Of a stretch of DNA of 64,000 bases, positions 16,833-25,398 are shown in pieces. The notes under the pieces are model-generated. The model was not told the DNA's origin. It saw nothing but the letters and a program-made list of their open reading frames with translations, and made no database searches. The DNA lies in assembly GCA_020635855.1 (NCBI GenBank), contig JACJYZ010000003.1, positions 248,001-312,000 on the forward strand, read 5' to 3'. Source of the stretch: Flavobacteriales bacterium (GTDB lineage Bacteria; Bacteroidota; Bacteroidia; JACJYZ01). Made by a program: the position numbers and the translations under genes. Within the stretch, counting starts at the first letter, position 1. Every line of letters begins with the position of its first letter.

Positions 16833-17186
16833 TGTTTAACAAGAATATGGCGCCAGGTTTACGTTCACTTCAGAACAAGCATTTATCACCCCATATTCCG
16901 GATGTAAGGTAATCTCAGGACGTATACTACACAGGGCATTCCCGGATCCTGGTTCGGTTCGGGGCAAAAATAATCGTTTAAATACCCCACATATTTTACC
17001 AAATAAAATTTTGATATAGGCGAAAAATTTATTAAGATTGTGTTTAGGGTGTTAGATATAGGTGTTTGGTTGCTGCGTATACTTCACCCGGTTGGCCACT
17101 TTAATTACATTAACCTTTTTAGAATCACATAAACCGGCTGTAGAGACCGTGTGGCTCCGTGTCTGATGCAGTTAACACATGACGCT
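16833..17186. other. AT-rich divergent intergenic region
   Basis: 354 bases without a convincing ORF. The part from 16970 to 17060 is strongly AT-rich and would hold promoters for the protease gene and for the leftward gene. I see no clean TTTG/TAnnTTTG pair and no terminator. Confidence 0.5.
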
Positions 17187-19700
17187 ATGAAAAAGTTTTA
17201 CAGAAGAGTATGCATGACAGGTTTACTGGTAGGAGCCTGTACTGTGATGCCTGTGATGGCGCAGAATGCTGCGCCGTTCAAGGTAGGAAACTTTGAGCAG
17301 TGGAAAGAGCAGTCCATGGTGGCGGGAAAAACCGCACCGGTAACCTCCCTGCAAGTTTCACAGGATATGGAGTTCCATATCCAGATGAATGTTCACCGTC
17401 AATCCGATAACGGTGATTTCGCCCTGATCGGAAAACCACTGGAACTCAACCGTGCCGACTTCTACATCGACCAGGTGAATGGAGATTTCCAGGGGGCCCT
17501 GATCAACTACGACAACAAAACCGCCTGGCGGTTTACACTGGACGCAAACGGAAACCTGATCTCCACCCCCGAAAATATTAATAAATTGGTGTGTGTGGAC
17601 TATGACAGGGTTGAAGCAGCCCCTGGCAAGGCAGAAAATCCGGATGATGTTGCCACTGTCGAGAGTTCAATTCCACAATTGGAAAGTTTGCCTGGAGCCA
17701 AAGCGGTTCTTTACCTGGACTTCGACGGTGAGACCGTTAGTGGCTCTCGCTGGAACAACGGTAATACCATTTACGCCACAGCCAGGAATTATTCCGATTC
17801 CAAAATCCAAACCATTTTTGATGTGGTGTCGGATGACTATGCACCCTGGACCATTAACGTAACAACCATCCGCTCCAAGTACGACAATGCATCGACCAAC
17901 AGCCGCATGATGGCTATCTTCACGGCAACAGACGATGCCGCTTCCGGTGCAGGTGGTGTGGCATACCTCGGTTCATTTGATGACGGACGCAACGATCCGT
18001 GTTGGGTATACAACGATCCGACCCAGGCTTGCGCCACTACCGCAGCTCACGAACCCGGACATACCTTCGGTTTGAACCATGACGGTACCACCACCGGTGA
18101 TTCGTACTACATGGGAAATGACCTGTGGGGCCCGATCATGGGTGCGCCATTTAATGAAAAGGTGATGCATTGGAGCAAAGGCAGTTATCCCAATGCCAAC
18201 AACTCAGAAAATGACTACACCATTATTGATGGTAACACCAATGTGGATTACAAAACGGATGATTACGGAAATACCACAGCCGCTGCATCCGACCTGGTAC
18301 ATACCAACGGCACGGTGAATGTGGACGATGACAAAGGGTTGATTGAAAAGCAAACAGATAAGGACGTTTTCAAATTCGAAACCGAAGGTGGAAATGCATC
18401 CTTCACTGTTATGCCGGAAAATAAGAATTGGCCCAACCTGAATGTTCAGGCCAGAATCCTGGATTCAAACGGAAATGAAGTGGCCAAGAACAGCAGTACG
18501 GAAGATGCCCATACCGTGAACAACATCGTAAGTTCCAACCTGGCGAAAGGAATCTATTACCTGGAGATAGACGGAGTAGGTCTGGCCAGGGGATGGACGG
18601 GTAGCCCTCATGGATATGATGATTACTGCTCAACAGGTTACTACACGATCTCCGGATCCTTCGTGCCCAAGAGCCAGAATGTTCCCCCAACGGTCGATTT
18701 CGTTGCCAGCGAAACAGCAGGTTGCGGATCACTGACCGTTCAGTTCACTGATAAGAGCACCAATTCACCCACTTCATGGTTGTGGAATTTCGGTGACGGA
18801 GGAACATCTTCTCAACAGAATCCTTCGCATACCTACAGCACCGCGGGTACATTCAATGTATCGCTGAAGGCTACGAATGGTTTCGGTAGCAATACCCAGA
18901 ACCAGAATGGTCTGATCACCGTGGGCGCAGGTACCACCTATTCGTCTGCAACAGGCGGCCCAGCGGATGACAGCTTCGGAACCGGCGGTTTGTTCACTTC
19001 GAATGACATCCGCGGACTCTTCTTCGATGCACAAACCGACATCATCCTTGAGTCATTCAAATTCAACTCTGGTGAGGCAGGCGACCGCCAGATCGATATC
19101 ATCAGCGGAGGAACCATGAACACCACCGATGGCGGTGTAGATGGCGGCACGGTGGTGGCTACCACAACCGTAAACATTCCGAATGGTACAAGTGAAGTGC
19201 CGGTGAACATCGAACTGCCGCAGGGCAACGATTACTTCATCAAGATCACAGGTTCCGTGGTAGATTTGTACCGCAACGATGCCAGCGCATCCTACCCGTA
19301 CCAGATCACCGACGCACAATCCAACCAACTTGTGTCCATCAAGAAGGCCAACGTGCTGAATGGCGGTGATGCAACCTATTACTACTATTTCTACAACTGG
19401 AAAGTGCGCAAGCAAGGATGCTTCAACAACACAGGCCTGGACAACCAGCAAGCCGAGTTGTTGCAGGTGTTCCCGAACCCCGCCAACAACACCATACACG
19501 TACAATTTGCAGGCAATCGCAGTGGCAATGCACGTGTGGAAATGATCAATGCGCTGGGTGCCGTTGTGATGCAAACCCAGGTGGGTATGTCTCAGAATAC
19601 ACTGGATATTCCTTCCTCGACACTTCCGGGCGGTATTTACCTGGTGCGTGTGGTGCAGGGAGATCAGCTGTCTCAACAACGTGTTGTGATTGCGCACTGA
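17187..19700 (+). CDS. Secreted metalloprotease with PKD domain and T9SS type A sorting domain
   Basis: 837 residues from ATG 17187. Signal peptide to VMAQ, then a propeptide-like region. The metzincin zinc site is HEPGHTFGLNH (His288, Glu289, His292, His298), with a Met-turn at IMG (Met318). A bacterial pre-peptidase C-like beta domain lies near 375-490, a PKD domain near 510-590 (PTSWLWNFGDGG), a conserved 160-residue domain near 595-755 (GGLFTSNDIRGLFFDA), and a T9SS type A domain with FPNPANNTI. It probably degrades extracellular protein. The last three domains are shared with the protease at 35624. Confidence 0.9.
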   Translation: MKKFYRRVCMTGLLVGACTVMPVMAQNAAPFKVGNFEQWKEQSMVAGKTAPVTSLQVSQDMEFHIQMNVHRQSDNGDFALIGKPLELNRADFYIDQVNGDFQGALINYDNKTAWRFTLDANGNLISTPENINKLVCVDYDRVEAAPGKAENPDDVATVESSIPQLESLPGAKAVLYLDFDGETVSGSRWNNGNTIYATARNYSDSKIQTIFDVVSDDYAPWTINVTTIRSKYDNASTNSRMMAIFTATDDAASGAGGVAYLGSFDDGRNDPCWVYNDPTQACATTAAHEPGHTFGLNHDGTTTGDSYYMGNDLWGPIMGAPFNEKVMHWSKGSYPNANNSENDYTIIDGNTNVDYKTDDYGNTTAAASDLVHTNGTVNVDDDKGLIEKQTDKDVFKFETEGGNASFTVMPENKNWPNLNVQARILDSNGNEVAKNSSTEDAHTVNNIVSSNLAKGIYYLEIDGVGLARGWTGSPHGYDDYCSTGYYTISGSFVPKSQNVPPTVDFVASETAGCGSLTVQFTDKSTNSPTSWLWNFGDGGTSSQQNPSHTYSTAGTFNVSLKATNGFGSNTQNQNGLITVGAGTTYSSATGGPADDSFGTGGLFTSNDIRGLFFDAQTDIILESFKFNSGEAGDRQIDIISGGTMNTTDGGVDGGTVVATTTVNIPNGTSEVPVNIELPQGNDYFIKITGSVVDLYRNDASASYPYQITDAQSNQLVSIKKANVLNGGDATYYYYFYNWKVRKQGCFNNTGLDNQQAELLQVFPNPANNTIHVQFAGNRSGNARVEMINALGAVVMQTQVGMSQNTLDIPSSTLPGGIYLVRVVQGDQLSQQRVVIAH

Positions 19701-19777
19701 TGATTTAAGAATACGCATCCCTGCAACACATATGGCTGTTTAGCGCCAAAAACGGCCACAAGGAAAACAGGGAGACG

Positions 19778-19813
19778 AAAAAGTCCAACTGCTGCAAAGC
19801 GGTTGGACTTTTT
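19778..19813 (+). terminator. Bidirectional terminator
   Basis: AAAAAGTCCAAC (19778-19789) and GTTGGACTTTTT (19802-19813) are perfect 12-base arms. A-tract and T-tract make it work for both converging genes. Confidence 0.9.
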
Positions 19814-19834
19814 TTATTTGATCCATGATGTTGT

Positions 19835-22510
19835 TTACTTGATCAGGGTCACTCTTCCGATGCGGTTGATTTCTTCGCCGTTGTACGTCCATGCGCGGAT
19901 TTTCCACACATACACATCTTCCTGAGAGATGTCTGTTCCCTCATTCGCACATCCGTCCCATCCCTGCCAGTTGGTACCCGTGTAAATCAGGTTGCCCCAG
20001 CGGTCGAAGATGTACATTTCCAGCCTGGTGAAGTCCATCATTTCTCCGTACGGTTGGAAATAATCATTCATGCCATCGTTGTTCGGCGTAAAGGCATCGG
20101 GCACATAAAAGGTGGGGTCCTCGTGTACGCGCACAGTCGTTGATACCGTATCCTTGCATCCATAACCGTTTTCCACCGCCAGCGAAACCACATACGTACC
20201 CGTATCGGTGTATATGTGGGTGGGATTCTGAAAGTCGGACGTGCCGTTGTCGCCAAAGTTCCATATCCATACAAAGGCGTCGGTGGAAAGATCGGTGAAG
20301 TTGATAACCGGATTGAAATCGTCCACATCATTGGAGGATGCGGTAAAGTTGGCATTGGGATTATCATATACCTCTATATAGCAATCCTTCTTTAAGGTGT
20401 CTTCACAACCATTGGCTGAGGTTACCACCAGTGTGATGTCATAGCATCCCGGCGAATTGAATGGATGGGTAGGGTTTGCGGAGGTATCGGTGGGGCCCAT
20501 GTCACCGAAGTTCCACAAGTAGCTCACCTCATTGGTGCTGCAACTGCTGAATAGCACATCCAGCGGCGCACAACCCGAAAGTGTATCGGCCATGAAACAT
20601 GCGGTGGGCCCGCCGATGTTCAGAATGTTCACACTGTCTTCAGATACACAACCGTTGGCATCGGTTACCGTCACATGATAGGAGCCTGCGGTCACGCCGG
20701 TTACACCAGATGAAGTATACCCTCCGGGTGACCAGAGGTAGGTATACGGACCTGTTCCTCCGGCGGTCACAGTTGTGGTTCCGTCAGCCGATCCGCAGTT
20801 GGCATCGGTGCTGTTGGTGGTTGTTGTAGGTGGAGGATTCACGGTAACGGTAACGGACGCGAAGGCACTGTCTCCATTGTCGTCGGTAATGGTTACGGAA
20901 TAGGATGTGGTGGTGGTCGGACATACCTGGTGTGGGCCTTCATTTCCGGTGATTCCCTGATCCCAGGTATAGCTGAAGGGAGCTGTTCCTCCGGATGGAG
21001 TTGCGGTTAAGTCAGTGCAACTTCCTTCACAAATCTCGGATGGATTTGCCTGTAGCAAAGCCGAAATATGGCAGGGGCCGGGCTGGACAGTGACAATTAC
21101 ACTGTCCAAACCCGTACACCCCCGGGCATCTGTCACCGTCAAGTAGTAAGTGGTGGTGGTAGTGGTTGCAGTTACCGGATTCGCAATTTGGGGGTTGCTC
21201 AGACCGGTTGACGGTGACCAGAAATAGGTATATGATGGTTGCCCTCCGCTGACGCTGCCGTTCAATTGTGCGCTGTCGCCCTGGCAATAGGAGAGGTCGG
21301 GGCCGGCGTCAGCAACGGGTGGTTGGAAAATGGTAACGGTTACCGTGGTGTCATGTTCACAGCCACCGGTGGTGGTGCCCGTTACGGTATAGGTAGTGGT
21401 GGATGTCGGACACGCCTGCGGGGTGGCTGAGTTGGGGTTGTTCAACCCGGTAGCCGGCACCCATGTGTATGAGTCGGCACCGCTAGCACTCAGCGTAACA
21501 CAGCTTCCGGCACAAGTAGAATCGGGTGCAACGAGCACCACCGGAATGGGATCTACGGTGACGGTGATGCTGTCTGTTCCCGTGCATCCTGCGCTGTCGG
21601 TCACCATCACCACATAGGTGGTGGTGGTGCCGGGTGTGGCAACCGGGTTCGCAATGTTGGGGTCAGACAGGTCGGTGGCAGGTGTCCATGCAAATGAGTA
21701 GGGTGTGATGCCACCGCCAGGCGTAACCTGAAGTGTAACGGATTCCCCCAGGCAGATGCTGGTGTCGGGTGTGGCAATCACCGTAAGGCCGCCACCGCCG
21801 ACGGTTGGTGGGAACTTTCCGTCGGTGGAAACCCAGTTGTCGATACCCAGGTAACCTCCGAAACCACCGGATGGGCCATCAACGGCACGAAACCGGAGAT
21901 ATGTGTAGTTGGCGCCCGGTGTGAAACAGAAGCTCCAGGTTCCCCAGGTTCCTGGTGCAGGGCTCGTAATCTCGGCACTTTGGAAAAGAATTTCATCGGA
22001 ACTGCATGCCGACATACCGCCCTCAATAAGCAAAACAGTGGGTGCGTTGAAACCACCTGCAGGGCGTACATAGTCTAGCGTGAAACAATATTGGGTGCCG
22101 GCTTGCAGTGGATTGCAGAGCTGGAGGCTGGTGCGTTCACCGTTGGATTCACCGGTTCCGCTGCTCCCGCTGGCCCAGAAAGACATGTAGGTGTTCCCGT
22201 CGGTCGGGGGCTCGACGAATCCGTACTGACCGGGTTGGATATCGGAAGTAGCGGGACCGCCGCCCGGATAGTTGCAGGTAACCCAGCTGCCATCGAAATT
22301 GTCGGGCAGGCAGGGTTGCGTCTTTTCCCCGTCGCAATCGCCGGCAGCTCTTTCAAAAGACATGTTGAGGTTGCAGGATGTTGAACATGGCGGAGGGGAA
22401 TGTGAGGCATCGGTTCTGGGAGCGGTGCATATTGGCTCGATACACGCGGTATTCACTCCCGGTGCTAAAATCAGGATACATATGATAAAAGCGAAACGCA
22501 TGATGATCAC
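19835..22510 (-). CDS. PKD-repeat surface protein with T9SS type B (gliding-type) sorting domain
   Basis: 891 residues. Signal peptide, then an N-terminal region of about 220 residues with paired cysteines and a carbohydrate-binding-like jelly-roll pattern (WGTWSFCFTPGANYTYLRFRAVD). Next come several Ig/SprB-like repeats with the recurring frame TPATDLSDPNIANPVATPGT and VTVTDxxGCTG. Two PKD domains follow (SYLWNFGDMGPT and VWIWNFGDNGTS). The last 90 residues are a type B sorting domain: VPDAFTPNNDGMND, then IFDRWGN and WDG. It would be a large cell-surface adhesin or scaffold exported by T9SS. It may start at the next Met (22501). Confidence 0.9.
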   Translation of the reverse strand: MIIMRFAFIICILILAPGVNTACIEPICTAPRTDASHSPPPCSTSCNLNMSFERAAGDCDGEKTQPCLPDNFDGSWVTCNYPGGGPATSDIQPGQYGFVEPPTDGNTYMSFWASGSSGTGESNGERTSLQLCNPLQAGTQYCFTLDYVRPAGGFNAPTVLLIEGGMSACSSDEILFQSAEITSPAPGTWGTWSFCFTPGANYTYLRFRAVDGPSGGFGGYLGIDNWVSTDGKFPPTVGGGGLTVIATPDTSICLGESVTLQVTPGGGITPYSFAWTPATDLSDPNIANPVATPGTTTTYVVMVTDSAGCTGTDSITVTVDPIPVVLVAPDSTCAGSCVTLSASGADSYTWVPATGLNNPNSATPQACPTSTTTYTVTGTTTGGCEHDTTVTVTIFQPPVADAGPDLSYCQGDSAQLNGSVSGGQPSYTYFWSPSTGLSNPQIANPVTATTTTTTYYLTVTDARGCTGLDSVIVTVQPGPCHISALLQANPSEICEGSCTDLTATPSGGTAPFSYTWDQGITGNEGPHQVCPTTTTSYSVTITDDNGDSAFASVTVTVNPPPTTTTNSTDANCGSADGTTTVTAGGTGPYTYLWSPGGYTSSGVTGVTAGSYHVTVTDANGCVSEDSVNILNIGGPTACFMADTLSGCAPLDVLFSSCSTNEVSYLWNFGDMGPTDTSANPTHPFNSPGCYDITLVVTSANGCEDTLKKDCYIEVYDNPNANFTASSNDVDDFNPVINFTDLSTDAFVWIWNFGDNGTSDFQNPTHIYTDTGTYVVSLAVENGYGCKDTVSTTVRVHEDPTFYVPDAFTPNNDGMNDYFQPYGEMMDFTRLEMYIFDRWGNLIYTGTNWQGWDGCANEGTDISQEDVYVWKIRAWTYNGEEINRIGRVTLIK

Positions 22511-22640
22511 TACACTACAAGCAATTCAACGGCAATTTCCCCAAAAGGATTCCCATAGACAATTCTCATTGCGAATCGATTAGGAAGTCTAAAGTGTACA
22601 CCCCCGATCTTTAGCTACAGAATGGAAGAGGTGAATACGA

Positions 22641-23561
22641 TCAGAAGATGGAATTTCCGGCGTACGTGGTAAAAAGCTCCAGGGCTTTTACACCTGCCAG
22701 GGAGTTGCCGTGTTCGTTGAGGCCGGGAGACCAAACCGCAACGGCAAGTTCTCCGGGTACTACGGCAACAATACCCCCGCCAACACCACTTTTGCCGGGC
22801 AGACCTACGCGGTAGGCAAAGTCGCCCACGTCATCATACAAACCACATGTCAACAGAATGGCATTGATGCGTTTGGCGGTGGAAGCTCCCACGATCTCAC
22901 TTCCATCCAACGCAGACTTTCCGCCGTTCGCGAGAAAAGTGAACGCCTGCGCAAGATCGGCGCATGTCATGGTTATGGAGCATTGGTGAAAGTAAAAATC
23001 CAGCACTTCTTCCACCTCGTTGTTGAGGTTGCCGAACGACTTGATGAAATTGGCCAACGCCCGGTTGGTATGCCCAAAACGCTTTTCAGCCACGGCAACC
23101 ACATCATCAAAACTGATGTGGGTGTTTCCGGAGATTTTCCGGGTGAACTCAAGCAGAGATTGTTGAGGTTCCGGAAATTCGTCCAGGATCATATCTGCCA
23201 CCACAATAGCGCCCGCATTGATGAAAGGGTTTCTGGGTTTGCCCTTTTCATATTCCAATTGGATCAGTGAATTGAAAGGGTTTCCCGATGGTTCTCTTCC
23301 GGTGCGTTCCCATATATCGGCACCCAGTTTGTTGAGTGCCATGGTCAGCGTAATCACCTTGGATATGCTTTGAATGGAGAAGGGTTCTTCCGCATCACCG
23401 CACGTGAACGTTTCGCCATTCACCGTGCAAATGGCCATTCCGAATTTGTCGGGCGACACACCACCCAAAGGCGGAATGTAGTTGGCCACCCGGCCCTTGT
23501 TCAGCAAGGGTTTTACCTCCTTGCGGATCTTTTCCATCAGGTCCTGATACAACATGGTCAT
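22641..23561 (-). CDS. glsA: Glutaminase
   Basis: 306 residues, the usual length of the serine-dependent beta-lactamase-like glutaminases. The SxxK motif is Ser65-Ile-Ser-Lys68, followed by the conserved NPFINAGAIV and GNLNNEVEEVLDFYFHQCS segments and GLPGKSGVGGG near the end. It hydrolyses glutamine to glutamate and ammonia in the cytoplasm. The start may be the second Met (23555). A minus-strand TACCTTTG box lies at 23582-23575, just upstream. Confidence 0.95.
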   Translation of the reverse strand: MTMLYQDLMEKIRKEVKPLLNKGRVANYIPPLGGVSPDKFGMAICTVNGETFTCGDAEEPFSIQSISKVITLTMALNKLGADIWERTGREPSGNPFNSLIQLEYEKGKPRNPFINAGAIVVADMILDEFPEPQQSLLEFTRKISGNTHISFDDVVAVAEKRFGHTNRALANFIKSFGNLNNEVEEVLDFYFHQCSITMTCADLAQAFTFLANGGKSALDGSEIVGASTAKRINAILLTCGLYDDVGDFAYRVGLPGKSGVGGGIVAVVPGELAVAVWSPGLNEHGNSLAGVKALELFTTYAGNSIF

Positions 23562-23738
23562 GCGGGTTGGTTCACAAAGGTATGTTTTTCGTTTCTGGGT
23601 TGATGAGGGAAAACAGATGCATTCATGGATGTGATGGTACGATAAATTTTTGAAATGACTTCGATCTTCCTGCTACATATTCACAGCCCATTTATGGTGT
23701 CAGGCACGAGCGGATGGTGAACAAAACCACCACCCGGG

Positions 23739-23789
23739 TGTTTACCTGTGAACAACTTTTGTGAAGCCCGCCACTATGATCATTAAACA
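23739..23789 (+). promoter_or_regulatory. Possible CarH operator region upstream of its own gene
   Basis: An imperfect palindrome TGTTTACCTGTGAACA (23739-23754) and an ATTAAACA half-site (23782-23789) precede the regulator gene. The half-site is the same as those upstream of the carotenoid operon, suggesting autoregulation. Confidence 0.4.
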
Positions 23790-23801
23790 AAAGCAGGAGA
23801 A

Positions 23802-24725
23802 ATGATTACTTTGAGCCATGGAATCAATGATGAAGCGACGTTGAGCCGATATGTGATAAAGGACCTAGAGCGTTTGTCGGGTATCAAGGCGCATACCATC
23901 CGGATATGGGAACAACGGTATGGCATCTTGAAACCGGCCCGAACAGATACCAACATAAGGTACTACGACAATCAGGATCTGAAGAAGTTGCTGAATGTCG
24001 TGATGTTGCTCAAGAACGGCCTGCGGATCTCGCAGGTGGGTAAACTGGGTGATGAAGGTGTACGCAATGAGGTACGTAAACTACTGGATGGAGACCCGGG
24101 GTGGGCTGCCAATTCAGACCTTTTGGTGCATAGCCTGGTGGTGGCCATGATTGAACTGGATGAGGAACGTTTCGATAAAGCGTTTTCAAATGCCGTATTA
24201 AGATTCGGTTTCATGGATGCCATCCTGAATGTTATCTACCCTTTTCTTGAGCATGTCGGGCTGATGTGGGGAGTGGACGATGCCAATCCCGCGCAGGAAC
24301 ATTTTGTCTCCAACCTGGTTCGTCAGAAGATGATCGTTGCCATCGACGGCCAGATGCCACCACCGGAGAAAAGCCAATCGTTTGTTTTGTTCCTTCCTGA
24401 AGGAGAACTCCATGAGATCGGCTTGCTGCTTGCTTACTACGTATTAAAAGTGCACAAGCGAAAGGTATACTACCTCGGACAAAATGTTCCGCTGGAGGAT
24501 GTGGCCTCCATCGGGGAGCTAACAAACGCTGGCCACTTCCTGACCTTCTTCATTTCCACTCGTCCGGTTGAGGAAATCGAAGAGATCCTCCGCCAACTCA
24601 ACAAGCGTTTCCCCAAATCAAAGCTTCTCCTGGCAGGACATGTGGCATCAATGTCCGATGCTTCTCTGCCCAAATCAACCGTGTATTTGCATTCCGTTCA
24701 GGACCTGATCCGGTTTCTGGGCTAA
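23802..24725 (+). CDS. CarH-like MerR-family, cobalamin-binding transcriptional repressor
   Basis: 307 residues. An N-terminal MerR winged helix (about 15-85, with IKAHTIRIWEQRYGILKPAR) is followed by a B12-binding helical bundle with W156-x9-E166-H167 and a Rossmann-like B12 domain with E202-x-H204-x-x-G207. These are the two signature motifs of CarH/CarA photoreceptors, in which adenosylcobalamin holds the repressor on DNA in the dark and light breaks it. His167 and His204 would be the upper and lower axial ligands. It lies 166 bases before the carotenoid operon, whose promoter region is full of matching half-sites, so it is very likely the light switch for pigment synthesis. Confidence 0.9.
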   Translation: MITLSHGINDEATLSRYVIKDLERLSGIKAHTIRIWEQRYGILKPARTDTNIRYYDNQDLKKLLNVVMLLKNGLRISQVGKLGDEGVRNEVRKLLDGDPGWAANSDLLVHSLVVAMIELDEERFDKAFSNAVLRFGFMDAILNVIYPFLEHVGLMWGVDDANPAQEHFVSNLVRQKMIVAIDGQMPPPEKSQSFVLFLPEGELHEIGLLLAYYVLKVHKRKVYYLGQNVPLEDVASIGELTNAGHFLTFFISTRPVEEIEEILRQLNKRFPKSKLLLAGHVASMSDASLPKSTVYLHSVQDLIRFLG

Positions 24726-24789
24726 GGCCATTTCCATATAACTTTTAATAGGTTGATAATCAGTGTTGTACTGATTTGGCTCCTTATTT

Positions 24790-24883
24790 TGTTTAATAAT
24801 TAACAAAAATTAATGAACAATATTTGGAATTCCATGTTTAATGGTGGTATGTTTGTTTATCTAAATGTAATAAACATTAAACA
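24790..24883 (+). promoter_or_regulatory. Carotenoid operon promoter with repeated operator half-sites
   Basis: TGTTTAAT occurs at 24790-24797 and 24835-24842, TGTTTAT at 24854-24860, and the reverse forms ATAAACA and ATTAAACA at 24870-24876 and 24876-24883; an ATTAACA lies at 24799-24805. A promoter candidate is TTTG at 24823-24826 with TATGTTTG at 24848-24855. The half-sites surround and overlap it, as expected for a MerR-type repressor acting as tetramers. Protein binding is inferred. Confidence 0.55.
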
Positions 24884-24891
24884 AAATTCTC

Positions 24892-25398
24892 ATGTCTACT
24901 TTGGAGTTCCAGGATCAGTTGTCGAAGATGCGGGTCAGCCTTCACCGGTTTGCGCTGTCTCTCACAGCAGACAGGGATGATGCGGATGACCTGCTGCAGG
25001 ATACCTGCCTGAAAGCACTTTCATCCCGGGAGAAATTCAGGGAGAACATCAGTTTCAAATCCTGGCTGTTCACCATCATGAAGAATACCTTCATCAATCG
25101 CTATCGCAGGCAAGGCGTGCGGCATGCTGTGATGGGTGGGATGGCCTACACGGCGGGAACCCCATCCCCGGGTGTGGGTCATGAAAGTCCCGAGCGCGGA
25201 CTGCTCAGCGATGAGATCAGCAAAGCCCTCGCATCTGTGCCCGAAGCATGGAGACAACCCTTCCTGATGCATCACCACGGGTACCGTTACCATGAAATAG
25301 CCGAGCACCTCCGCATTCCGATCGGAACGGTGAAGAGCAAGATACACTTCGCCAGGAAGGCCCTGCAACACCAATTGTCTGAACTTAGGTACGCATGA
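24892..25398 (+). CDS. ECF RNA polymerase sigma factor
   Basis: 168 residues. Sigma region 2 spans about 10-80 (DADDLLQDTCLKAL, then SFKSWLFTIMKNTFINRYRR) and region 4 about 105-165 (MHHHGYRYHEIAEHLRIPIGTVKSKIHFARKAL). No anti-sigma gene is next to it. It is the first gene of the carotenoid operon and overlaps crtI by four bases (ATGA). A sigma factor in this place is usual in Bacteroidota and other CarH-linked crt clusters, where light induces it and it raises further transcription; the target here is inferred. Confidence 0.92.
   Translation: MSTLEFQDQLSKMRVSLHRFALSLTADRDDADDLLQDTCLKALSSREKFRENISFKSWLFTIMKNTFINRYRRQGVRHAVMGGMAYTAGTPSPGVGHESPERGLLSDEISKALASVPEAWRQPFLMHHHGYRYHEIAEHLRIPIGTVKSKIHFARKALQHQLSELRYA

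Noticed and set aside
23739..23754. Treating the TGTTTACCTGTGAACA palindrome as a proven operator
   Set aside because: It has two mismatched positions and differs from the half-sites at 24790-24883, so I list it only as possible.
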